64,000 bases of DNA from the NCBI GenBank assembly GCA_947497585.1, contig CANMHG010000009.1, positions 62,001 to 126,000 on the forward strand, written 5' to 3'. This document shows, in pieces, positions 7,804-17,299 of this stretch. This DNA is from an uncultured Bacillaceae bacterium (GTDB lineage Bacteria > Bacillota > Bacilli > Bacillales > Bacillaceae_L). Numbering within the stretch: the stretch's first letter is position 1; each line of letters starts with the position of its first letter. The position numbers and the translations under genes were made by a program. Under the pieces are notes generated by a model. It saw only the letters and a program-made list of their open reading frames with translations, did no database searches and was not told where the DNA came from.

Positions 7804-8712
7804 CTAAATCTCTTTTGGGAAAATTGCAGGTTCCTCTAGAAAAGGAGCACGGACCTCAATGCTCTCCTCAGTAATCGGGTGTTTTAGTCTTATTTTAGCA
7901 GCATGTAAAGCCTGACGATCAATTTCACCTCTACCACCATATAACACATCCCCGAGTAGTGGATGGCCAATATGACTCATATGTACACGAATTTGATGGG
8001 TTCGTCCTGTTTGTAACTCTAGTTCAACCAATGACAAATCGTTTTTAGAATAATAGTCTAGCACCTTATAATGTGTAATAGCTGTTTGCCCATTCGGAGA
8101 TACCCTTCTTCTCGTAGGGTGATGACGGTCTTTTCCAATCGGGGCATCAATTTTGCCTTTCGCTTGCTTTATACGGCCCTGGGCCAGTGCGAGATAAGTC
8201 CGTTTAATCTCTCTAGCTTCTAACATCCTATCTAACATAGCCCCAGCAAGTTTATGTTTTGCGAAAAGGACTGCACCAGTTGTATCTTTATCTAATCGGT
8301 GAATGTGGCGCACTTTTGTGAATATCCCTTTTGCTTGAAAATAATAAGCTACCCCATTTGCTAAAGTCCCTAGCTGCCCTGGTTCATTAGGATGGGTATC
8401 AATCCTTGCAGGTTTGTTTACGATCAATAAATGGTCATCCTCATAAAGCACTTCAATGTCCATGTACTCAGGCTCGACTCCAAACTCTTCTTGTGTAAAA
8501 AGATGCACTTGAAGCTTATCTTCTATATGTAAAGTTGAACTCCATGGAGTTATCTCTCCATTAAGTTTAACACTTTTATTCATTCTAAATTGATGAAGCA
8601 AAGTCTTTGGAGTTTGCCACTTTTCTCTTAGTAATTGTTCTATAGACAAACCAACTAAATTACTTGGAACATAGACAGTCAGCCATTCTCCTTGTTTTCC
8701 TGTTTTTAACAT
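7804..8712 (-). CDS. yhcT: RluA-family pseudouridine synthase YhcT
   Basis: A 302-residue RNA pseudouridine synthase of the RluA/RluD family. An S4-like N-terminal region (about 20-80) precedes the catalytic domain with HRLDKDTTGAVLFAK (catalytic Asp in HRLD) and the ELQTGRTHQIRVHM motif. The ATG at 8712 is preferred over a GTG nine bases earlier, because that GTG is part of the GAGGTG ribosome site. Length and position next to yhcU match B. subtilis YhcT. The modified RNA site is not known from sequence. Confidence 0.88.
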   Translation of the reverse strand: MLKTGKQGEWLTVYVPSNLVGLSIEQLLREKWQTPKTLLHQFRMNKSVKLNGEITPWSSTLHIEDKLQVHLFTQEEFGVEPEYMDIEVLYEDDHLLIVNKPARIDTHPNEPGQLGTLANGVAYYFQAKGIFTKVRHIHRLDKDTTGAVLFAKHKLAGAMLDRMLEAREIKRTYLALAQGRIKQAKGKIDAPIGKDRHHPTRRRVSPNGQTAITHYKVLDYYSKNDLSLVELELQTGRTHQIRVHMSHIGHPLLGDVLYGGRGEIDRQALHAAKIRLKHPITEESIEVRAPFLEEPAIFPKEI

Positions 8713-8891
8713 AGGGTACACCTCATATAACGATATAATACCTTCAGTATAGAGGATTAAAGGGAGAAAGGAAAATAGTGTGAAGTTTCGTAGCTAACAT
8801 TTGATATTGTAGGAAACACTTACCTATCCAACTATTATCCTAGCTATGTTATTCTAGTACTATGAAAATGGGATGTAGAGGGTGAATCTTG

Positions 8892-9284
8892 GTGAAAGTG
8901 GTATATGCAGCAACTCCTGAGCAGGAAACGCATATCGAAGAGCTAGTCGAATACATTTACGGTGAGATCTTTCCACGTTACTTTACGGATGAGGAAATTG
9001 TAAAGTTAGAAAACCTGAATGTATTAGTTCATAACGATGACAATTACAATGGAACATTGAAGGAAGCGTTTCAACTTATTTCAAGCTTACAAGCATTGAT
9101 TGCAGTAGTTGAAACAGTGAAAGACGAGGAGATTTTACTTAGCCATCGTGAAATCTTTGAAAAAAACGTAAAAACACTTGATGAATTTGGTTATTCTTTT
9201 CCTTTTAACATTGAGCAGTTTAGCGCTCCGAAAGAAGAAATTATAAGTAAATTTTCTAAAGCGGCTAACGTGTACCTAGCATAA
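8892..9284 (+). CDS. yhcU: YhcU-family protein of unknown function
   Basis: An acidic, soluble 130-residue protein that I recognise by its N-terminus (KVVYAATPEQ) and its position beside yhcT as B. subtilis YhcU. The GTG at 8892 lies 6 bases after an AGAGGGTGA site; a TTG one codon earlier is too close. No catalytic motif is visible and the predicted structure is mainly helical. Confidence 0.75.
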   Translation: MKVVYAATPEQETHIEELVEYIYGEIFPRYFTDEEIVKLENLNVLVHNDDNYNGTLKEAFQLISSLQALIAVVETVKDEEILLSHREIFEKNVKTLDEFGYSFPFNIEQFSAPKEEIISKFSKAANVYLA

Positions 9285-9294
9285 AATACTACAT

Positions 9295-9331
9295 AAAAAA
9301 TCCCACTTCATCATCGAAGAGGGATTTTTTT
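9295..9331 (+). terminator. Terminator after yhcU
   Basis: Long hairpin: A-rich arm plus TCCC and CTTC (9295-9310) pairing with GAAG and GGGA plus a T-run (9316-9331). Confidence 0.85.
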
Positions 9332-9358
9332 ATTGGTTCTGCATACTTTTATTATTTC

Positions 9359-9823
9359 AACCTGTCCGAATCCTGTGAGTATTCGGACAGGTTGAGTGGC
9401 AGAAGAAGAAAACGAGTCCGAATCCTGTGAGTATTCGGACAGGTTGATTAGTAGAGTAGGAAAACAAGTCCGAATCCTGTGAGTATTCGGACAGGTTGAT
9501 TAGTAGAGTAGGAAAACAAGTCCGAATCCCAAGTGTATTGGGACAGGTTGAGTGGTAGAGGAGGCAAACGAGTCCGAATTCCAAGTGTATTGGGACAGGT
9601 TGATTAGTAGAGTAGGAAAACAAGTCCGAATCCCAAGTGTATTCGGACAGGTTAAGTGGTAGAGGAGGCAAACGAGTCCGAATTCCAAGTGTATTGGGAC
9701 AGGTTGAGTGGTAGAGGAGGCAAACGAGTCCGAATCCCAAGCAGATTGGGACAGGTTGAGAAGCAGAGGAAGCAAACGAGTCCGAATCCCAAGAGTATTC
9801 GGACAGGTTGAGAAGCAGACTCG
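9359..9823 (+). repeat. 52-bp tandem hairpin array 1 (9 units)
   Basis: GTCCGAAT recurs at 9364, 9416, 9468, 9520, 9572, 9624, 9676, 9728 and 9780, every step exactly 52 bp. Each unit is arm GTCCGAAT, a 9-nt loop, arm ATTCGGAC (or ATTGGGAC) and a 27-nt linker containing AGGTTGA. The first unit has an extended 13-bp perfect stem starting AACCTGTCC. The array fills the gap between convergent yhcU and the thioredoxin-like gene. Reverse-strand open frames here are chance products of the repeat. Confidence 0.95.
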
Positions 9824-9841
9824 TAAGATCGCCTAACTAAT

Positions 9842-10309
9842 TTACTTCACTGTTTCCTCAAACCAACTTCTAAACGTAGGTTCTTCCTGGTAACCCACAA
9901 TACGGTCAACTTCCTTGCCATCTACATAATGAATAATGGTTGGTGTGGACTCAATTCCATAATCTCTCCAACCGTTCTCAAACTCTAATAAGTTGAACAT
10001 TGGTAGATCAATATTCATTTCTTCAGCCAAAGGTACAACAATAGGAGATGTTTCTACACATGCTGGGCAAGTTGGGCTGTAGAAATAAACAGTCATTGTT
10101 GCTCCATCAGCTATCTTTTGATCTAATTCCTCAGGTAGAATAATATTTTGGTAATTCGGATTTTCAAGCTGTTTTACCGTTTCTGGATGAAGAGTTGACT
10201 TATTAAAAGGATTTCCTTCGGCTTTTTGTTTATTTTGTAGAGATGTAACTAAGGCTAATGCACCGAATAATACAACAATCACTGCAGTAAAGATAATGAC
10301 TTTTTTCAA
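9842..10309 (-). CDS. Membrane-anchored thioredoxin-like protein
   Basis: A 155-residue protein with an N-terminal membrane anchor (about residues 4-22) and an extracytoplasmic thioredoxin fold. The active site CPAC is at 81-84 (YFYSPTCPAC), and the cis-proline loop is STPTI. It lies 10 bases downstream of the DsbB-like gene in the same operon, so the likely role is thiol oxidation or exchange of exported proteins, with the membrane partner reoxidising it. Oxidase versus reductase direction cannot be decided from the motif. Confidence 0.82.
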   Translation of the reverse strand: MKKVIIFTAVIVVLFGALALVTSLQNKQKAEGNPFNKSTLHPETVKQLENPNYQNIILPEELDQKIADGATMTVYFYSPTCPACVETSPIVVPLAEEMNIDLPMFNLLEFENGWRDYGIESTPTIIHYVDGKEVDRIVGYQEEPTFRSWFEETVK

Positions 10310-10319
10310 TTGAATATAC

Positions 10320-10754
10320 CTACCTTCTTATTTTCATAATCATAAAGCTTGAAATTGAAATGATGATAAATGCAATCAACGCAAGAAATGGAATGGTGAT
10401 AAACCCTAACCAGTTAATATATTGGCCAGTACATGGCACAATCCCACATGAAATCGAATTCTCTCCAATGAAGCTAACCTTTTGAACTAAATAGTGATAC
10501 AGTGAGATAAGCCCACCAATAGTTGAAAGAACAAAGCTATATCTCGCAACAGCATAGTCCTTTTTTACGAGAGCCATCCCTAATAGGAAAACAAGCGGGT
10601 ACATAAAGATTCGTTGGTACCAACAAAGCTCGCACGGAATATACTTTTGAATCTCTGAAAAGTAAAGACTACCAAGTGTTGCAATAAGAGAAGCTGCAAA
10701 AGAAAGGAAAAGAAGATTTTCCTTTCTTTTATTTTCTGATTCATTAATATACAT
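10320..10754 (-). CDS. bdbC: DsbB/BdbC-family quinone-dependent disulfide oxidase
   Basis: A 144-residue four-helix membrane protein of the DsbB family. The first redox pair, C41-x-x-C44, sits in PCELCWYQR, and the second pair is C103 and C108 in the second external loop (SCGIVPC). Such proteins reoxidise a thioredoxin-like partner and pass electrons to membrane quinone. The partner is probably the product encoded just downstream. BdbC and BdbB cannot be separated with certainty. Confidence 0.85.
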   Translation of the reverse strand: MYINESENKRKENLLFLSFAASLIATLGSLYFSEIQKYIPCELCWYQRIFMYPLVFLLGMALVKKDYAVARYSFVLSTIGGLISLYHYLVQKVSFIGENSISCGIVPCTGQYINWLGFITIPFLALIAFIIISISSFMIMKIRR

Positions 10755-10787
10755 AGTAATACCTCACAATAAGTTGTCCTACGTAAA

Positions 10788-10816
10788 ATTATAGACCTAA
10801 CCTTAATCATTGTAAA
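10788..10816 (-). promoter_or_regulatory. SigA promoter of the disulfide-oxidase operon
   Basis: Read on the minus strand: TTTACA (10816-10811), 17-nt spacer, TATAAT (10793-10788), about 34 bases before the bdbC start. Confidence 0.7.
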
Positions 10817-10901
10817 TTGATAGGTTTATGACAATTTCCGTAACTAAGTTGAATTATTTTAAAAGGGGACATACAATGTAGACAGTCTTTTAATTTTATT
10901 A

Positions 10902-10915
10902 TGGAATCGATTCCA
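10902..10915 (+). promoter_or_regulatory. cre-like operator before the glucosidase gene
   Basis: TGGAATCGATTCCA is a perfect 14-bp palindrome and matches the CcpA cre consensus TGNAANCGNWNNCA at every fixed position. It ends just before the ribosome site, where bound CcpA or a LacI-family sugar repressor would block transcription. Confidence 0.7.
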
Positions 10916-10931
10916 AAAGGAGTTGGATAGG

Positions 10932-12614
10932 ATGCAAAAAAAATGGTGGAAAGAAGCCGTTGTTTATCAAATTTACCCTAGAAGCTTTAAGGATAGCAAT
11001 GGAGATGGAATTGGTGATATCAAAGGAATCACCTCTAAGCTTGATTATTTAAAAGAGCTTGGAATTGATGTTGTCTGGTTATCTCCTGTATACAAATCTC
11101 CAAATGATGACAATGGATATGACATAAGTGATTATCGAAACATTATGGATGAGTTTGGAACGATGGCAGATTGGGATGAGATGCTTTCGGAAATGCATAA
11201 ACGTGGTATCAAGCTCATGATGGACTTAGTCGTAAATCATAGCTCAGATGAACACGCTTGGTTTGTTGAATCACGTAAATCAAAAGATAACCCTTATCGT
11301 GATTACTATATTTGGCGTCCAGGTAAAGATGGGAAAGAACCGAATAACTGGGAATCTGCTTTTAGTGGCTCAACATGGGAATATGATGAAGCGACAGATG
11401 AGTACTTTTTACATATCTTTTCTAAAAAACAGCCTGATTTAAACTGGGAAAATCCGAAGCTCCGCGCGGAAGTATATGACATGATGAAATTTTGGTTAGA
11501 TAAAGGAATTGACGGTTTCCGAATGGATGTAATCAACTTTATTTCAAAGGTTGATGGTTTACCAAGTGCACCTAATCCAGAAGGGAAAAAATATGTATCA
11601 GGCCATGAATACTTTATGAATGGACCTAGAATTCATGAATTTTTACATGAAATGAATCAAGAGGTTTTATCAAAATATGACATCATCACAGTAGGCGAGA
11701 TGCCTGGTGTTACACCTGAACAAGGTGTCTTATATACAGAAGAAGATCGTAACGAGCTAAATATGGTCTTTCAGTTTGAGCATATGGACCTTGACTCAGG
11801 ACCAGGAGGCAAGTGGAATCTTAAACCTTTAGAATTAGCTGATTTGAAAAAGTCTCTCTCTAAATGGCAAACAGAACTTGAGGGAAAAGGCTGGAATAGC
11901 TTATACCTTAACAACCATGATCAGCCTAGAGTCGTTTCACGTTTCGGTGATGATAAGCAATATCGCATAGAATCTGCGAAAATGCTAGGTACTCTTCTTC
12001 ATATGATGCAGGGCACACCTTACATTTACCAAGGCGAAGAAATAGGCATGACAAATGTGAAATTCGGCTCTATTGAAGAATACAAAGACATTGAAACCTT
12101 AAATATGTATAGAGATAAAGTTCAGGAAAATGGTGAAGATCCTGAGAAGGTAATGCTTTCTATCTATACTAAGGGTCGTGATAATGCTAGAACACCTGTA
12201 CAATGGGACGCTACTGAGCATGCAGGATTTACAACTGGCACACCTTGGATACAGGTGAATCCAAATTATACAGAAATCAATGCCCATCAAGCTGTTAGTG
12301 ACGAAAACTCAGTCTTTCATTACTATAAGAAGCTAATTCAGCTTCGTAAGCAGCATGACATTATTGTCTACGGTTCGTATGAAATCATTCTTGAAGACCA
12401 CAAGGAAATCTATGCCTATACGAGAACATTAGGTGATGAAAAATTACTTGTGATCACAAACTTCTCAGGCGAAACTCCAACATTCACCTTACCTGAAGGT
12501 TTGAGTTTTACACAGCAAGAATTACTGATTAGTAATTATGATGTAAATTATGATGAAAAAATAAACAAATTTGCGTTAAAACCATGGGAAGCAAGGGTAT
12601 ATAAGTTAGCATAA
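10932..12614 (+). CDS. GH13 alpha-glucosidase (oligo-1,6-glucosidase type)
   Basis: A 560-residue GH13 enzyme that hydrolyses terminal alpha-glucosidic bonds of malto- or isomalto-oligosaccharides in the cytoplasm. The N-terminus WWKEAVVYQIYPRSF is family-typical. The catalytic triad is D199 (GFRMDVINF), E256 (GEMPG) and D330 (NNHDQPR), which is the spacing of Bacillus oligo-1,6-glucosidases. ATG 10932 is chosen: AAAAGGAG lies 9 bases upstream, whereas an in-frame TTG at 10923 abuts that site. No sugar transporter or regulator gene is adjacent; the cre-like palindrome suggests carbon catabolite or sugar-specific repression. Confidence 0.9.
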   Translation: MQKKWWKEAVVYQIYPRSFKDSNGDGIGDIKGITSKLDYLKELGIDVVWLSPVYKSPNDDNGYDISDYRNIMDEFGTMADWDEMLSEMHKRGIKLMMDLVVNHSSDEHAWFVESRKSKDNPYRDYYIWRPGKDGKEPNNWESAFSGSTWEYDEATDEYFLHIFSKKQPDLNWENPKLRAEVYDMMKFWLDKGIDGFRMDVINFISKVDGLPSAPNPEGKKYVSGHEYFMNGPRIHEFLHEMNQEVLSKYDIITVGEMPGVTPEQGVLYTEEDRNELNMVFQFEHMDLDSGPGGKWNLKPLELADLKKSLSKWQTELEGKGWNSLYLNNHDQPRVVSRFGDDKQYRIESAKMLGTLLHMMQGTPYIYQGEEIGMTNVKFGSIEEYKDIETLNMYRDKVQENGEDPEKVMLSIYTKGRDNARTPVQWDATEHAGFTTGTPWIQVNPNYTEINAHQAVSDENSVFHYYKKLIQLRKQHDIIVYGSYEIILEDHKEIYAYTRTLGDEKLLVITNFSGETPTFTLPEGLSFTQQELLISNYDVNYDEKINKFALKPWEARVYKLA

Positions 12615-12723
12615 CCAAAGTTTTGCGCATTTGTGTTTTTTCGAGAACTTTAGCTATGTAATTTTTTCTAACTATATTACTGGACAGAAAGGTCAAAATA
12701 AGTCTGAAAGGGGAGGATTTATT

Positions 12724-13155
12724 TTGACAATGTCAGTTCGAGAATTAATGACTGAAAATGTAGCCACTGTTACACCGAGTCAAACGATTCAAGAAGCAGC
12801 ATCAATCATGAGTGAATACAATGTAGGTTCCGTTCCTGTCGTTGAAAATGGTCAATTAAAGGGGATTGTTACAGACCGTGACATCATCATTAGATCAACA
12901 GCACAAGGTATGGGTAGTTCCACTCCTGTTTCACATGTGATGTCTTCAAACCTTGTACAAGGTTCTCCTTCTATGAGTGTTGAAGAAGCTACATCTCTTA
13001 TGTCTCAGAATCAAATCAGGCGTTTACCAATCGTTGAGAATAACAGCTTAGTTGGTATTGTAGCACTTGGGGATATTGCTACAAATCATACGTTTGACCA
13101 TGAGGCAGAGCAGGCATTAACCAATATTTCTGAACCGTCTACTCCACAGATATAG
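12724..13155 (+). CDS. yhcV: Tandem CBS-domain protein YhcV
   Basis: A 143-residue soluble protein made of two CBS modules (about 8-62 and 75-128), each with the G-x-V/I-T-D-R-D or G-I-V-A-L-G-D signature. CBS pairs bind adenosyl ligands and act as energy or stress sensors. TTG 12724 lies about 8 bases after GGGGAGG and fits better than ATG 12730. Position before yhcX agrees with B. subtilis YhcV; partner unknown. Confidence 0.85.
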   Translation: MTMSVRELMTENVATVTPSQTIQEAASIMSEYNVGSVPVVENGQLKGIVTDRDIIIRSTAQGMGSSTPVSHVMSSNLVQGSPSMSVEEATSLMSQNQIRRLPIVENNSLVGIVALGDIATNHTFDHEAEQALTNISEPSTPQI

Positions 13156-13166
13156 AGAGAGAAAAT

Positions 13167-13196
13167 GGGTACTCGCATGCGCGGGTACCTTTTTTG
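13167..13196 (+). terminator. Terminator after yhcV
   Basis: 9-bp GC-rich stem (13168-13176 with 13181-13189, one G-U), 4-nt loop, six Ts. Confidence 0.88.
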
Positions 13197-13244
13197 ATAT
13201 ACTAAAAATAACGAATATAGTTTGAAACTAGGGGGAGAAGTACA

Positions 13245-14783
13245 GTGTCAAAAATAGATTTATCTAAATTTGAAAAGAAAATGATGATACGTCAAATCGG
13301 CTATAAGGATATAAACGACATTACCGCACTACAGAAAATTTGTTTTCCAGGAATGGACCCATGGACAAAAGCTCAACTAGAAAGTCACCTTGAAGAATTT
13401 CCAGAAGGCCAAATCTGTGTAGAATATGATGGCGAAATAATTGGGTCATGCTCAAGTCTTATTGTGAACTTTGATGAGTACGATGACCGCCATACATGGG
13501 ATGACATTACAGACGGAGGCTATATTACAAACCATAATCCTGATGGCTATAACTTATATGGGATTGAAGTGATGGTCCATCCAGAATTCAGAGGGATGAA
13601 AATAGGAAACCGTCTCTATGAAGCTAGAAAAGATCTAGCACAAAGATTAAATTTAAAAAGTATTATTATCGGAGGTCGAATTCCGTTTTATCATAAGCAT
13701 GAAAAGGAAATGTCTCCTAGAGAATATGTTGAACAAGTAACAACACATAAGCTGTATGATCCGGTCCTTTCATTTCAGTTAATGAATGGATTTACATTAA
13801 TGAGGATCAACCCAAATTACTTACCTGATGATCTTGCATCCAATAAATACGCAACCTTAATGGAATGGAATAATATTGACTATCGTGCAAAAACAAAGCG
13901 ACACTACAAAACAGCTTTTCCGGTCCGTATTTGTGTTGTTCAATACATGATGAAGCAAATAGAATCTTTTGATGAGTTTGCAAAACAGGTTGAATATTAT
14001 ACAGATGTAGCCTCAGATGCTGGTTCAGATTTTGCCGTATTTCCAGAAATATTTACAACTCAGCTAATGTCTTTCTTGGATGAAAAAATTCCAAGTAAAG
14101 CTATTCAAAAGCTAACAGAGTTTACTGAACAATATATTCAATTATTCACGGAACTAGCTGTGAGATATAATGTAAATATCATTGGCGGGTCCCACTTTGT
14201 GGAAGAAGAAGAAGGCAAAATTTATAATATTGCTTATCTATTCAGACGTGATGGAACGATTGAAAAACAATACAAAATTCATATCACACCAAATGAAAGA
14301 AAATGGTGGGGAATTACACGCGGTGATAAAGTAAGAGTATTTGATACAGATTGTGGTAAAATCGCCATTCAGATTTGCTATGATATCGAGTTCCCAGAGC
14401 TTGCCCGTATTGCCACTGATCAAGGTGCTAAAATAATCTTTACTCCATTCTGTACTGAAGATCGTCAAGGCTACTTACGTGTACGCTATTGTGCACAGGC
14501 TAGAGCAGTTGAAAATCAAATCTATACTGTTATAGCAGGAACAATCGGAAATCTGCCTCAAACGGAAAATATGGATATTCAGTATGCACAATCCGCTATA
14601 TTTGCACCATCAGATTTTGAATTCGCACGTGACGGTATCGTGGGTGAATGTAACGCTAATATCGAAATGGTTATCATAGGGGATGTCGATTTAGAAATCC
14701 TACGTCGTCAGCGTCAAAACGGAACTGTAAGACAATTAAAAGACCGTAGACCAGATATTTATAATATTAACTATAAAGAATAG
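13245..14783 (+). CDS. yhcX: GNAT-nitrilase fusion hydrolase YhcX
   Basis: A 512-residue fusion. An N-terminal GNAT acetyltransferase domain (about 15-165; acetyl-CoA region around HPEFRGMKIGNRLYEAR) is joined to a carbon-nitrogen hydrolase domain (about 225-490) with the full catalytic triad E268 (FPEIF), K344 (YKIHITP) and C378 (QICYDIEFPE). Family members hydrolyse amides or nitriles; the coupled acetyltransferase suggests sequential modification of one substrate, which is unknown. GTG 13245 follows GGGGGAGAAG. It matches B. subtilis YhcX in length, architecture and position. Confidence 0.9.
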   Translation: MSKIDLSKFEKKMMIRQIGYKDINDITALQKICFPGMDPWTKAQLESHLEEFPEGQICVEYDGEIIGSCSSLIVNFDEYDDRHTWDDITDGGYITNHNPDGYNLYGIEVMVHPEFRGMKIGNRLYEARKDLAQRLNLKSIIIGGRIPFYHKHEKEMSPREYVEQVTTHKLYDPVLSFQLMNGFTLMRINPNYLPDDLASNKYATLMEWNNIDYRAKTKRHYKTAFPVRICVVQYMMKQIESFDEFAKQVEYYTDVASDAGSDFAVFPEIFTTQLMSFLDEKIPSKAIQKLTEFTEQYIQLFTELAVRYNVNIIGGSHFVEEEEGKIYNIAYLFRRDGTIEKQYKIHITPNERKWWGITRGDKVRVFDTDCGKIAIQICYDIEFPELARIATDQGAKIIFTPFCTEDRQGYLRVRYCAQARAVENQIYTVIAGTIGNLPQTENMDIQYAQSAIFAPSDFEFARDGIVGECNANIEMVIIGDVDLEILRRQRQNGTVRQLKDRRPDIYNINYKE

Positions 14784-14788
14784 CAATC

Positions 14789-14825
14789 AGAGACCAAATC
14801 ACTCAAAGGTGGTTTGGTCTCTTTG
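14789..14825 (+). terminator. Terminator after yhcX
   Basis: 10-bp perfect stem AGAGACCAAA (14789-14798) with its complement (14813-14822), short T-rich tail. Confidence 0.8.
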
Positions 14826-14904
14826 TGCTAATATTTTTGATGATGAGGAGTTATATAAACAATGGTATATTTAGAGTAAATCTAAAAATTTTACGGAGAA
14901 AAAA

Positions 14905-15285
14905 ATGAAGAAAATAAAGATCTGGGCGAGGAACTTAAAACGACAATTATTTGTCCTTTATTTAGCTTATAAGGATGAAAGAGTACCTTGGTTTGCTAAA
15001 TTATTTACTGCATGTGTTGTAGCCTATGCATTTAGTCCAATTGATTTGATTCCTGACTTCATACCTATACTTGGGTATTTAGACGATGTGATACTTGTTC
15101 CATTAGGCATAATGCTTGCGTTGAGGATGATTCCAAAGGAAGTACTATCCGAGTGTGAAATAAAAGCAGAGGAAATGATTAAAAAAGGTAAGCCGAAAAA
15201 CTGGTTGGTAGGTTCACTCATCATTGTGATATGGTTCATTATTAGCTTTTGGATTATCGTAAAGGTTGTTCAATTTTTAACCTAA
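14905..15285 (+). CDS. YkvA-like DUF1232 membrane protein
   Basis: A 126-residue protein carrying the DUF1232 signature: a helix with VPWFAKLF followed by AYAFSPIDLIPDFIPILGYLDD (about residues 41-62). A second hydrophobic helix ends the protein (about 102-124). DUF1232 proteins are small, widespread and uncharacterised; the SPIDLIPD loop is the invariant core. ATG 14905 follows a CGGAGAA site. It is monocistronic between terminators. Confidence 0.8.
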   Translation: MKKIKIWARNLKRQLFVLYLAYKDERVPWFAKLFTACVVAYAFSPIDLIPDFIPILGYLDDVILVPLGIMLALRMIPKEVLSECEIKAEEMIKKGKPKNWLVGSLIIVIWFIISFWIIVKVVQFLT

Positions 15286-15319
15286 CAGCTAGAATTAAAC
15301 GTATTTATAATCAACGTTT

Positions 15320-15348
15320 TTTACGTTTACATATTTTTCTACTATAAT
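15320..15348 (+). promoter_or_regulatory. SigA promoter of pgcA
   Basis: TTTACG (15320-15325), 17-nt spacer, TATAAT (15343-15348). A roughly 100-base leader follows, with a small TGACAAA...TTTGTCA inverted repeat near 15355-15376 that could form a hairpin; no riboswitch is recognised. Confidence 0.65.
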
Positions 15349-15465
15349 AAATGTGTGACAAACAGCGATTTTTGTCAAAAAATATCCTACTTTTTTTAAA
15401 GGGATAGCATAAGATGATGAAGAAACTCTAACAAAGTAAATAATAAAAAGCAGGTGGGACAACGA

Positions 15466-17214
15466 ATGAATTGGAAAGAAGTATACGAGCTTTGGATGAA
15501 TTTTGAAGGGCTAGACCCGGAACTAAAGCAATTATTAAACGAAAAACAACATAATGAAAAAGAGCTTGAAGATTGCTTTTATAAAACATTGGAATTTGGA
15601 ACTGGTGGTATGCGTGGAGAAATTGGGCCAGGTACAAATCGAATGAACGTCTACACGGTTCGTAAAGCATCCGAGGGCCTCGCTAAATACATAGAATCTT
15701 TTGGAGAAGAAGCAAAAAAACGTGGTGTCGTAATCGCCTTTGATTCCCGTCATAAATCACCGGAATTTGCAATGGAAGCTGCGAAAACACTTGCGACACA
15801 TGGTATTCAAACCTATGTTTTTGAGGAATTGCGACCAACACCAGAGCTTTCCTTTGCATTACGACATTTGAATGCATTCTCAGGAATTGTTGTAACAGCA
15901 AGTCATAATCCACCTGAATACAATGGCTATAAAGTTTATGGTTCAGATGGTGGGCAACTACCACCGGCAGAGGCTGATGTTGTAATTGAAAGAGTAAACA
16001 ACATTGAAAATGAGTTGTTGATTAAAGTAGAACCTGAGGCTGTTTTAAAAGAAAAAGGCTTAATTTCAATCATTGGAGAAGAAATTGACAGTGCCTATAA
16101 TGAAAAACTAATGACAATCTCATTAAATCGTTCATTATCTAGTGAAGTTGATGTAAAGGTTGTTTTCACTCCTTTACATGGTACTGCCAACAAGCCAGTA
16201 CGTAGAGGTCTTGAGACGCTAGGTTATCATAATGTGTCAGTAGTTAAAGAGCAAGAACTACCTGATCCAAACTTCACGACTGTGAAATCACCAAATCCAG
16301 AAGAGCATGCCGCTTTTGAATTGGCTATCCGTGATGGTGAAAAATTGAATGCAGACTTGTTAATCGCAACTGACCCAGATGCTGATCGATTAGGGATTGC
16401 AGTTAAAGACCATAAAGGAGAATACATCGTTTTAACGGGTAACCAGACAGGGGCAATTTTACTTGACTATATCCTTTCACAGAAAAAAGAAAAAGGCATC
16501 TTACCAAGTAATGGTGTTGTCTTAAAAACAATTGTTACTTCTGAAATTGGGCGAGATATTGCTAGTGCCTACGGTTTGACGACCATTGATACACTAACAG
16601 GATTCAAATTTATCGGAGAAAAAATTAAAGAATATGAGCAGACTGGCCATTATACGTTCCAATTTGGTTATGAAGAAAGCTATGGTTATTTAATTGGTGA
16701 TTTTGCTCGTGATAAAGATGCAGTTCAGGCAGCACTGTTAGCCGTAGAAGTGTGTGCTTTTTATAAAAAGAATGGATTTACTCTTTATGAAGGCTTACTG
16801 GAAGTATTTAAGAAGTACGGATTCTATCGTGAAGGACTTGAATCTCTTACCCTTAAAGGAAAAGAAGGAGCAGAGCAGATTGACCGTCTCCTTTCTAGCT
16901 TTAGAAATTCACCACCTGTTGAGGTTGGTGGTCAAAAGGTTGTTAAAGTTGAAGATTACAAAACAAGTCAGTCTGTGAATGTCCTTTTAGGCGACTCGGA
17001 GGAAATTGACTTACCTAAATCCAATGTACTGAAATATTATCTAGAAGACGGATCATGGTGCTGCGTGAGACCTTCTGGAACAGAGCCAAAGGTTAAATTC
17101 TACTTTGGGGTCAAAGGCGCATCACTTGAAGAAAGTGAAAAAAACCTTCAAGACATTTCAGCAGATTTAATGGAGCAAGTTCATAGTCTTTTAAAGGAAA
17201 CAGCAAGGCCATAA
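15466..17214 (+). CDS. pgcA: Alpha-phosphoglucomutase / phosphomannomutase
   Basis: A 582-residue alpha-D-phosphohexomutase interconverting glucose-6-phosphate and glucose-1-phosphate, feeding UDP-glucose, teichoic-acid glycosylation and glycolipid synthesis. The phosphoserine loop [13 protein letters not shown] has its serine at residue 146. The metal loop is DPDADRLG, the sugar loop GYEESYGY, and the phosphate-binding loop RPSGTEPK near the C-terminus. ATG 15466 is chosen because AGGTGGG lies 8 bases upstream; an earlier GTG is part of that site. Length and position before yhcY match B. subtilis PgcA (YhxB). Confidence 0.93.
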   Translation: MNWKEVYELWMNFEGLDPELKQLLNEKQHNEKELEDCFYKTLEFGTGGMRGEIGPGTNRMNVYTVRKASEGLAKYIESFGEEAKKRGVVIAFDSRHKSPEFAMEAAKTLATHGIQTYVFEELRPTPELSFALRHLNAFSGIVVTASHNPPEYNGYKVYGSDGGQLPPAEADVVIERVNNIENELLIKVEPEAVLKEKGLISIIGEEIDSAYNEKLMTISLNRSLSSEVDVKVVFTPLHGTANKPVRRGLETLGYHNVSVVKEQELPDPNFTTVKSPNPEEHAAFELAIRDGEKLNADLLIATDPDADRLGIAVKDHKGEYIVLTGNQTGAILLDYILSQKKEKGILPSNGVVLKTIVTSEIGRDIASAYGLTTIDTLTGFKFIGEKIKEYEQTGHYTFQFGYEESYGYLIGDFARDKDAVQAALLAVEVCAFYKKNGFTLYEGLLEVFKKYGFYREGLESLTLKGKEGAEQIDRLLSSFRNSPPVEVGGQKVVKVEDYKTSQSVNVLLGDSEEIDLPKSNVLKYYLEDGSWCCVRPSGTEPKVKFYFGVKGASLEESEKNLQDISADLMEQVHSLLKETARP

Positions 17215-17232
17215 TGGTCTTGTTGTTTTTTC
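17198..17232 (+). terminator. Terminator overlapping the pgcA stop codon
   Basis: Stem AACAGCAAGGCC (17199-17210) with GGTCTTGTTGTT (17216-17227) containing G-U pairs; the stop codon is in the loop and a T-run follows. Confidence 0.8.
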
Positions 17233-17299
17233 TATGACTAAAGTGCTAGTAAAGTGTATAATCTAAACCTTAGTACATAGAAGGAATAGGGGTGCTTTT

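Noticed and set aside
9357..9775. Reverse-strand open frames of 91-127 codons with repeated NLSEYTWDSD-like peptides
   Set aside because: They are translations of the 52-bp repeat; 52 is not a multiple of 3, so frames rotate, and there is no ribosome site or codon-use support.
15349..15465. Riboswitch in the pgcA leader
   Set aside because: Only one small inverted repeat is present; no known aptamer consensus or convincing terminator follows.
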